Positions 31,818 to 37,744 of a DNA stretch of 37,744 bases are shown here, piece after piece. The notes beneath the pieces are model-generated. The model had not been told where the DNA came from, did no database searches, and saw nothing but the letters and a program-made list of their open reading frames with translations. The translations under genes were made by a program, and so were the position numbers. The stretch spans positions 1 through 37,744 of the forward strand of contig JAJCYR010000098.1 in NCBI GenBank assembly GCA_029262775.1, in the 5' to 3' direction. Numbering within the stretch: the first letter of the stretch is position 1; every line of letters starts with the position of its first letter. Source of the stretch: Bacteroidota bacterium (GTDB taxonomy: Bacteria; Bacteroidota; Rhodothermia; Rhodothermales; UBA10348).

Positions 31818-33419
31818 TTATCGGACTATCATGAACACAGAATAGGCTCTGCTCGACCTGTTGACGGCGACATACAGGCCCGAAGCAAGCGTGCGGACAT
31901 CGATCGTGCCCGATCCCCGCATGACGATTCTGCCCATCGAATCCACGATATCAACGGTGGCCCCACCGACGACAATATGCGAATAGGCCGGGTTGGGGTA
32001 GGCGGTGAACGCGTCTCGGGATAGGCGATCCGGGGTACGGTCCGAGTGGGTATCGATGGGCGGCGTGCCACTGCGTTCGTGCAGGTAGCGTTCCAGCCAC
32101 GAATAGGGCGTTCCGGACAGGCTGTCCAGTGGATCGTCAGGATCCAATCCCTGTTGTGCTTCCCATACATCCGGGAGGCCGTCTCTGTCGCGGTCTGCGG
32201 GAGCAGTTCCGGATTCTGGCGGAACGACGTTAATGTCATCCTGCGATTGGTTGCCAGCCCCGAGATTCCCTGTATAAGCCTGGTATTGGGCTCTGAACAG
32301 TTGGTCCGCCTGGTCCGCTGGTTGTGCACCCGCCATGTCGAGAATCTCCTGGGCCGAGCCGAAGACAGGTGAAACGGCTGGCACATCGAATGGGTTGAGC
32401 TCCCACGTTACCAGACCGGATGCATGCAATGGCAGGACAAGGGACGGCTGGTCAGTGGGGCACTCAAGCTGTTCACCCGCGGCGCCCACCGTAAGCAGAC
32501 AGTTGTCCGCAAGGTAGATTCGCGTGTCCTCGTCCTGGCGGTCGTCAGATACCATGGCATGTGTTGCCGTTGTGCCCGGTCCAAATCGGATCAGGTTGCC
32601 AACGACATTGGAGCGCGGTCCGCGGGCAAACTGAATTGCCTTTTCGCCGGGATTGTACACCAGGTTGTACCGGATGTCGGATCTTGGATCGGGGCTCACG
32701 CCGATATCGCTGTTACCGGATATATTCGGATTTCTTCGGTTACACGACATGAACACATTGTGATGCAGCGAAATATTGAATGATCCATCGGACGTGATGG
32801 CGCACCGGCTGTGTGGGCCACCAGATGGATGCCCCCCATTCAATAACCCTTCAGAGACAAAACTGTGCTGAACCGTGATATCATGGTTCAAGCGGTCATT
32901 GGTGCTCTCAATGCTGATTCCCTCATCGGCAAACCACGAGAGACTCACATGGTCTACCATGATGTGGTGTGCGCCCATGAAGGCAAGTCCATCCCCGATG
33001 GAGCCGTTTTGAGGATTGACTCTGGAGACCCGAATGCGCAGATGTCGGACAACGATGTCGTGCACGTCATTGTTGAACTCGATCGGATAGTTGGTCAACG
33101 TGATGCCCCCGCCTGGCGCCGATTCTCCCGCAATGGTCAGGAACGAATGCGGATTGTCTCCGGGCGGTGGAGATTGACGCACGCCTCCAATCCGAAGCGG
33201 CTCATTGAGTACAATGAGACCGGCAACCTCGAAAACAATTGTTCTTGCCCCGGTCTGTTCAACGGCCCAACGCAGGGAGCCAGGCTGGCGATCGTCCTCC
33301 AAGCGATCGACAATGAGAACGTCTCCTCCGCGCCCTCCTGGAGTGCTTGACGCATAACCCTGGGCGCCGGGAAAGGCGGCGATCTGCAGGGTGATCAGAA
33401 AGAGGGTCAGAAAAGTCAT
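31818..33419 (-). CDS. Secreted pectate-lyase-like (PL1-type) protein with T9SS sorting domain
   Basis: A 533-residue right-handed beta-helix enzyme that probably cleaves pectate or a similar uronate polymer by beta-elimination. Seen: a short signal peptide (about 1-14), then AFPGAQGYASSTPGGRGGDVLIV, GSLRWAVEQTGARTIVFEVAG, DIVVRHLRIRVS, GDGLAFMGAHHIMVDHVSLSW and parallel-helix turns. A calcium-type loop DRDRDGLPDVWE (409-420) follows, and residues 470-533 (AYPNP to SGLYVAV) look like a type-A T9SS C-terminal sorting domain. Met at 33419 was chosen: it starts the signal peptide and has a clear AGGAGG (33433-33428) 8 bases upstream, rare in this window. It lies 17 bp after the GH26-like gene. 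Base composition is lower in GC than neighbours. Exact substrate unproven. Confidence 0.85.
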   Translation of the reverse strand: MTFLTLFLITLQIAAFPGAQGYASSTPGGRGGDVLIVDRLEDDRQPGSLRWAVEQTGARTIVFEVAGLIVLNEPLRIGGVRQSPPPGDNPHSFLTIAGESAPGGGITLTNYPIEFNNDVHDIVVRHLRIRVSRVNPQNGSIGDGLAFMGAHHIMVDHVSLSWFADEGISIESTNDRLNHDITVQHSFVSEGLLNGGHPSGGPHSRCAITSDGSFNISLHHNVFMSCNRRNPNISGNSDIGVSPDPRSDIRYNLVYNPGEKAIQFARGPRSNVVGNLIRFGPGTTATHAMVSDDRQDEDTRIYLADNCLLTVGAAGEQLECPTDQPSLVLPLHASGLVTWELNPFDVPAVSPVFGSAQEILDMAGAQPADQADQLFRAQYQAYTGNLGAGNQSQDDINVVPPESGTAPADRDRDGLPDVWEAQQGLDPDDPLDSLSGTPYSWLERYLHERSGTPPIDTHSDRTPDRLSRDAFTAYPNPAYSHIVVGGATVDIVDSMGRIVMRGSGTIDVRTLASGLYVAVNRSSRAYSVFMIVR

Positions 33420-33436
33420 GACAATTCCCTCCTGGC

Positions 33437-35092
33437 TCAATAGCGAATAACAGGCACGGCCCAAACGCCTGCGTCTGATCGGCTCCGAACGATATAGGTA
33501 CCGGGCGCTACTCGATGGCCAGTATTCGACATGCCATCCCAGGTGTAGCTTGTGGTGTGCGCTGGTAGTCGGGAAGAGTGGATGCGACGACCGAGAAGGT
33601 CATAAACGTCCACGACGATGGGTTCGATGGAGAGACCAGGGAATTTCACGGTCATCGAATGCGAGAAAGGGTTCGGCCAGACCTCCGCTTGAGAGTCTGG
33701 AAATGGTCCGTTTTCGTCGCCGTCCACGTGTGTAGCAAGTGAATTCCAGGTATTCCAGAACTCCACATTGTGCATATACACAGGATTGGCAAGTTCATTC
33801 TGCCATTTGTCGAACAGTTCAGGATTTTCAATGACCCGCGTGTTGCCCCAATCCTGGAAATCACCCGTAAGAATACTGTGGTCTATCCCGATATACATGA
33901 ACGCCTTGACGTTCGGACTGTCTTTGAGGAAGTTGACATACGGCTCAAACCAATCCTCCCACACCCCCGGATAATCGATGTTGTTTGGCCGGTACATGGC
34001 GTCGGTTGGACCAGACTCGGCAATGAACACCGGCTTGTCGTGGCGGACAGCAAATGTATGATGATCACGGGCCTTTTTGAGTTCAGCCCCGGATATCAAT
34101 GAGTGGTAAATGCTCGGTGAAACCCAGTCGATGTAGTCGTCGCCGGGGTACCAGGACTCCAAGTTCAGGAGGTTGCCCGCGTTGGCGTGGTATACGAATT
34201 CCACATTGGTTGCACCGCGTGACCTGAAGATGTCGACGACACGCCGGTGGGCTTCAATGAAGGTCTCCTTGCTGTAAATGACGGTTCTCGATACACCTCC
34301 TATTGTTTCGTACATATACCGTACGATATAGGGTTTCTCTGTGGCCTTGAGCGAGTCCGCAAGTTCTTCAATTTCGGCATCGAGCAGCCCGTCCCTCACG
34401 ACCAGATCGCTGAACGACACTCCCTGCGCAATCATGCGATCAGCAGCCAGGACCAGGGCGCTGTCCCTCAAGGCAATGATTCGAAACTCCGCTTCATCGG
34501 AGCCGTCCATGAGTAGGGCATCCAGATCAATATCGGCCGTGAAAAGTCCTTTGTGTTCCAGCGTATCCCTGACCGATTGCCACAGTGTTGGATTATCGCG
34601 CAACTTGCTGAAAATGGACAGGTCATAGGACGCTTTCTCAATTCCGATGGCATCCATGATATCCTGAGAAATTCCAAGCACACGAAAATATTCCGCGCCC
34701 AATGAATCTCGTCGGTCCTGAAAATCATAGTGGAATGCGTGGAAACCCATCAACGGCAGGATGGGGTACTGCACACCTGTATCCGGGTCCGTCCAGCCCT
34801 TGCCCAGGCGTCCCAGTTGTTCCAGGCGATTTTGGTCCCGAGCCCGAATATCCGTGAGAACAATATAGGAACCATACAAGACGGGCTTTCTGGCAGACGC
34901 TGCGATGTACGGGACGGCATCGGTATGCCATCTGAACATGTCCATACCATAGCCGTGCAGGATGCGATCCTGGGTCATCATGAAGTCGGCCACGGATTGA
35001 TGCGGCACTGGGTTCTGAGCGGCTACCTTCATGGCCGTCGAGAACATGAGCGCGACGGCGACGATCCAAAGTATGCAGATGTTTGGCTTCAT
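33437..35092 (-). CDS. Secreted GH26-like glycoside hydrolase with T9SS sorting domain
   Basis: A 551-residue protein with a signal peptide (about 1-25, ending KVAAQ), a TIM-barrel-like domain (about 40-440) and a C-terminal sorting domain (about 465-551, VWPNPFSHSMTVKF to GTYIVRS). Seen: YIVRYMYETIGG with a candidate acid/base E262, FIEAHRRVVDIFRSRGATNVEFVYHAN, WYPGDDYIDWVSPSIYHS, and KPVFIAESG with the candidate nucleophile E359. The latter block is typical of GH26 mannanases and relatives, though the His before the acid/base Glu is replaced by Tyr. A helical insertion of about 110 residues (140-250) is unusual. The ATG at 35092 begins the signal peptide. It is upstream of and co-directional with the pectate-lyase-like gene. 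Confidence 0.75.
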   Translation of the reverse strand: MKPNICILWIVAVALMFSTAMKVAAQNPVPHQSVADFMMTQDRILHGYGMDMFRWHTDAVPYIAASARKPVLYGSYIVLTDIRARDQNRLEQLGRLGKGWTDPDTGVQYPILPLMGFHAFHYDFQDRRDSLGAEYFRVLGISQDIMDAIGIEKASYDLSIFSKLRDNPTLWQSVRDTLEHKGLFTADIDLDALLMDGSDEAEFRIIALRDSALVLAADRMIAQGVSFSDLVVRDGLLDAEIEELADSLKATEKPYIVRYMYETIGGVSRTVIYSKETFIEAHRRVVDIFRSRGATNVEFVYHANAGNLLNLESWYPGDDYIDWVSPSIYHSLISGAELKKARDHHTFAVRHDKPVFIAESGPTDAMYRPNNIDYPGVWEDWFEPYVNFLKDSPNVKAFMYIGIDHSILTGDFQDWGNTRVIENPELFDKWQNELANPVYMHNVEFWNTWNSLATHVDGDENGPFPDSQAEVWPNPFSHSMTVKFPGLSIEPIVVDVYDLLGRRIHSSRLPAHTTSYTWDGMSNTGHRVAPGTYIVRSRSDAGVWAVPVIRY

Positions 35093-35330
35093 GACAATGA
35101 CGAACGGATGACAAGTAACAGGTTGTTGAAGGGTAATTGGCAGATGGGCCAATGATGTCACGGATTTGTCACAATTTGATTGCGATTGTCAGGGGCCGGA
35201 GAAAATTCTCATTATTGACGATCCAGTCAAACTTCGGGTCGGAGACGTTTTCCAAGTAAGCGGAGACTTTTCCGAGTGGACTGTGCAGGCCGTCGCGCAC
35301 GACAGCAGGTGTCCGTCTAGTGCTGCTACA

Positions 35331-35602
35331 TCATGCGACTTCCGTGACCAGGAGGGCTGCCAGCATGCTGTATCCGCCCGGTGAGTGGGCACCATAGCCG
35401 TTGGAGGCAAAGCCAGCTGAGACATCAAATCCTGCTTGACCAGAAGCGATGACGTACAAGACAGCGGCGGCCGCAATGCCGCCGAGGACTTGCGCTGCGA
35501 TGTAAGGGAATAGCTCCTTTGCTGGGAAACAGCCCCTGCCCACAGTCCTAAGCGAACGGCCATGGTCAGTACGGTGAGGCCGAACGCAAGCGCCACCCAA
35601 GC
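35331..35602 (-). pseudogene. aqpZ: Aquaporin Z remnant, interrupted by IS66
   Basis: The minus strand encodes recognisable AqpZ pieces in two frames. Near 35600-35560 is [14 protein letters not shown], joined directly to VRLGLWAG, so the segment with the first NPA motif (about 16 residues) is deleted. The frame then shifts, and [32 protein letters not shown] and [15 protein letters not shown] follow up to a stop at 35331. The N-terminus is missing because the IS66 left end begins at 35603, and the C-terminal third with the second NPA motif is absent. The gene cannot make a water channel. Confidence 0.85.
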
Positions 35603-35674
35603 GTAACCGCCCGGTGAAGTACACATTGCGCAGGTCGCTGTCGGTCCCCATTTTTCTGGCAAAAAGGAGTTGGG

Positions 35675-35965
35675 ATGGCAGGACAACGAAAAATCGAGGA
35701 CATGCGGCCGCTCGTGGAGGCCTTCGAAGCGAGCACGGAGCGGCGCGAAGACTTTGCCGCGCGGCATGACATTACCGTCTCGACGCTCGACTACTGGCGG
35801 CGCCGGTGCCGGGAAGAGGGCGAGGATGCCTTTATCGAGGTGCGGCCTGATATTCACGAGCGCGGGTCAGCAGTCGACCTTGAGTTCGCAAACGGCGCGA
35901 GGCTCTCGTACAGCGGCCCGCTGGACCCTGCCCTCCTTCTCATGCTGGTTGATCGCGCCCGATGA
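35675..35965 (+). CDS. tnpA: IS66 TnpA-like accessory protein
   Basis: A 96-residue protein. The first 50 residues form an HTH-like helical part ([21 protein letters not shown], then [11 protein letters not shown]); the rest is short strands including [14 protein letters not shown]. This matches the IS66 OrfA type, needed for transposition but without catalytic residues. AAGGAG (35664-35669) lies five bases before the ATG. Its stop overlaps the tnpB start (ATGA), so the two are translationally coupled. Confidence 0.85.
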   Translation: MAGQRKIEDMRPLVEAFEASTERREDFAARHDITVSTLDYWRRRCREEGEDAFIEVRPDIHERGSAVDLEFANGARLSYSGPLDPALLLMLVDRAR

Positions 35966-36315
35966 CGCCGTTTTCGCCGAATCAGCGGTTCTTTTTCTAC
36001 CGCGAGCCCACCGACATGAGGAAGTCTTTCAACGGCCTCAGCGGCATCGTGACGAGCAGCCTGAAGCGCAGCCCCATCTCTGGCGACGTGTTCGTTTTTC
36101 TGAACCGCCGCCGCACGCATGTCAAGCTGCTCTCGTGGGACCGGAACGGGTTCGTGCTGTACTACAAGCGGCTCGAAGAAGGCACGTTCGAGGTGCCCAC
36201 GCTGACACCAGATGGCGTGCTCACGTGGCCCAAACTCATGCTGATGCTTGAGGGCGTGGCCCTGCAGTCGGCGCGCTTCAGAAAACGGTACGTTCTGCCC
36301 GTAAAAGTGGCCTGA
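35962..36315 (+). CDS. tnpB: IS66 TnpB (Orf2) accessory protein
   Basis: A 117-residue protein of the IS66 Orf2-like family. Seen: the hallmark RFFFYREPTDMRKSFNGLSGIV at the start, GDVFVFLNRRRTHVKLLSWDRNGFVLYYKRLEEG in the middle, and a closing helix. The family has the usual length and no deletions, so this gene looks intact. It starts within tnpA by the ATGA overlap; tnpC begins 60 bp downstream. Confidence 0.95.
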   Translation: MTPFSPNQRFFFYREPTDMRKSFNGLSGIVTSSLKRSPISGDVFVFLNRRRTHVKLLSWDRNGFVLYYKRLEEGTFEVPTLTPDGVLTWPKLMLMLEGVALQSARFRKRYVLPVKVA

Positions 36316-36375
36316 ATACATAAATAATGGCGCTTTGTCCTGGGATGAGTGAGCTCGTTTTTGTATCTTTCTGGT

Positions 36376-37744
36376 ATGGAAATGGATGCTCAAACAGCCA
36401 CCTACAAGGCGCTTCAAACCGAAGTGGCCATGCTGCGCGAGCGCGAGTCTTCCCTCGAGGAGGAGTTGGCGAATCTGCGCTTCCAGTTCGAGCAGCTGAA
36501 GCGTCTTGTCTTCGGCGCGAAGAGCGAACGCTTCGAGCCGGAGCCTGCGGACCAACTGGCGCTCTTCGATATGCCGATGTCGACGGCGCCGGTCGAAGCC
36601 GAGACGCGGGTGCATGTCAAGCGCAAGAAAGCAGGCAAGTCGGTTCGCCATCCTCTGCCGTCGCATCTGCCGCGCGAGACGGTCGTCATCGAGCCGGACC
36701 TCGATACGGCCAGCCTGAAACGCATTGGAGCGGAGGTAACAGAAACGCTGGATTACCGGCCGGCAAAGCTTGTTGTCATCCGCCGCGAGCGGCCCAAGTA
36801 TGAAACGCCGGACGGCCAGATCGCGATAGCCGAGCTTCCAGCGCGGCCGATCGACAAAGGGATTGCGGAGCCGGGCCTTCTGGCTCACGTCGCAATTGCG
36901 AAGTACGTGGATCATCTTCCGCTCTACCGGCAGGCGCAGCAGTTTGCGAGGCAGGGCATCTCGATGCCTGAGTCGACGCTTGGCGGCTGGGTCAGCCAGA
37001 CGGCAGATCTCTTGGCACCGCTCCATCACGAACTGGCGCGCATTGTCAGGGAATCCGGCTATATCCAGGCGGACGAGACCCACATCAAAGTCCAGGACGG
37101 CCAGAAAAAGGGCACTACGCACAGAGGCTGGTACTGGGTGTATCACGCACCTGAAAAAGGTGTTGTCGTCATAGACTACCAGAAGGGCCGCGGCCGGGCT
37201 GGCTCGGCCAAGTGGCTGGGACTGGATTATCGCGGATTGCTTCAGAGTGATGGCTATCAGGTGTATGAACAGTTTGCCCGGGCAGACCTTGCTGCCTGCT
37301 GGGCACATGCCCGGAGATATTTTTTTGAGTCCAAGGACTCGGCTCCGGAGGGCGTTGAGCACGTATTGCATGAGATCAGGCTGCTCTATGCCATTGAGCG
37401 GCAGCTTCGAGAGGAAGAGGCAGGTCCCGCCAAGCGCGCCCGCGTGCGGGCCGAGAAGGCGACGCCGGTTCTGGACGCGCTCCAGGCATATCTCATGAAC
37501 CATCCCGGACTGCCGAAGTCGCCATGGGGCAAGGCCACGGCGTACGCTCTCACGCGGTGGGATAAGCTGACGCGGTACGTCCATGAAGGAAGGCTCGAGA
37601 TAGACAACAACCTGGTGGAGAACGTCATACGGCCCGTCGCGGTTGGTCGCCGTAATTATTTATTCCAGGGAAGTCACGCGGCTGCTCAGCGCACCGCCGT
37701 CATCTACTCGCTGGTTGCCACGTGCAAAAAGCACGGTGTGAATC
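36376..37744 (+). CDS. tnpC: IS66 transposase TnpC, C-terminal end missing
   Basis: The reading frame from the ATG at 36376 stays open for 456 codons to the window edge. Seen: an N-terminal coiled coil (about 15-48, AMLRERESSLEEELANLRFQ), the FGAKSERF motif, and the DDE catalytic core: D233 in QADETHIKV, D292 in QSDGYQVYE and E415 in DNNLVENVIRP, followed by GRRNYLFQGSHAAA. The Cys-rich zinc motif seen in many IS66 transposases is absent. A second start six bases later (MDAQTATY) is possible. As far as it goes it is intact, so the element may have been recently active. Confidence 0.95.
   Translation, partial: MEMDAQTATYKALQTEVAMLRERESSLEEELANLRFQFEQLKRLVFGAKSERFEPEPADQLALFDMPMSTAPVEAETRVHVKRKKAGKSVRHPLPSHLPRETVVIEPDLDTASLKRIGAEVTETLDYRPAKLVVIRRERPKYETPDGQIAIAELPARPIDKGIAEPGLLAHVAIAKYVDHLPLYRQAQQFARQGISMPESTLGGWVSQTADLLAPLHHELARIVRESGYIQADETHIKVQDGQKKGTTHRGWYWVYHAPEKGVVVIDYQKGRGRAGSAKWLGLDYRGLLQSDGYQVYEQFARADLAACWAHARRYFFESKDSAPEGVEHVLHEIRLLYAIERQLREEEAGPAKRARVRAEKATPVLDALQAYLMNHPGLPKSPWGKATAYALTRWDKLTRYVHEGRLEIDNNLVENVIRPVAVGRRNYLFQGSHAAAQRTAVIYSLVATCKKHGVN

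Larger units (their letters stand above)
35603..37744 (+). mobile_element. IS66-family insertion sequence, right end outside the window
   Basis: The element contains three genes in the standard IS66 order (tnpA-tnpB-tnpC). The left end is placed at 35603, where the sequence starts GTAACCGCCCGG, matching the GTAA terminus known for IS66 ends; the aquaporin homology stops exactly there. The right inverted repeat and the 8-bp target duplication cannot be checked because the window ends inside tnpC. Confidence 0.85.

Noticed and set aside
35119..35151. Short TTGGC/GCCAA hairpin (35138-35153 area) before the GH26-like gene
   Set aside because: Five-base arms with a six-base loop are expected often by chance; no regulator motif recognised.
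35854..37584. Minus-strand open frame of 576 codons across the IS66 genes
   Set aside because: Antisense shadow of tnpB and tnpC, which have clear catalytic and family motifs on the plus strand.

Overview
The window looks like a chromosomal contig from a moderately high-GC member of the Bacteroidota/Rhodothermota lineage, most plausibly Rhodothermales-like. This is inferred, not proven. The evidence is an adjacent porU-porV pair of the type IX secretion system (T9SS), two secreted hydrolases with T9SS-like C-terminal sorting domains, a MutL of Bacteroidota type, a polysaccharide-deacetylase-like protein of a Bacteroidota family, few Shine-Dalgarno sequences and many ATGA/GTGA gene overlaps. 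Both ends look like contig ends: the left edge cuts a gene and carries an inverted repeat, and the right edge cuts an IS66 transposase.

Layout. 1-4.3 kb: a GNAT acetyltransferase coupled to a truncated isoaspartyl peptidase (minus), a PAP2 phosphatase (plus), then a deacetylase-like gene coupled to the tRNA threonylcarbamoyladenosine synthase tsaC (minus). 4.3-7.85 kb: a plus-strand unit of three overlapping genes, namely an HD-domain phosphohydrolase, a kynurenine-formamidase-like cyclase and kynureninase. 7.9-15.0 kb: a long minus-strand block in the order sigma factor, CPBP protease, DUF2007 protein, cdsA, small membrane protein, mutL, tilS, hpt. 15.04-15.2 kb: a tRNA-Arg(CCG) with a visible promoter and a strong terminator. 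15.2-15.46 kb: a non-coding stretch with long G and C runs.

15.5-25.9 kb: a minus-strand block that reads sensor protein, stand-alone DHp protein, porU, porV, TlpA-like thioredoxin, a fused VTE5-like/DUF92 membrane protein and a dicarboxylate/amino-acid symporter. 25.9-31.5 kb: a LON-domain protein, a divergent beta-barrel protein, nadA, glycyl-tRNA synthetase and radC. 31.5-35.1 kb: an AT-rich palindrome, then a lower-GC pair of secreted carbohydrate-active enzymes (pectate-lyase-like and GH26-like), both with sorting domains that would be read by the PorU/PorV system encoded in the same window. 35.3-37.7 kb: a broken aquaporin gene cut by an IS66-family element.

Most genes are housekeeping. 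The parts most worth a second look are the sensor plus DHp pair that lacks an ATPase domain and sits upstream of porU/porV, the VTE5-like/DUF92 fusion, the sigma factor with two region-4-like segments, several dyad-symmetric sites in gene-start regions, and the CAZyme islet bordered by an AT palindrome and a degraded, IS-disrupted locus. No CRISPR array, rRNA or prophage was seen.
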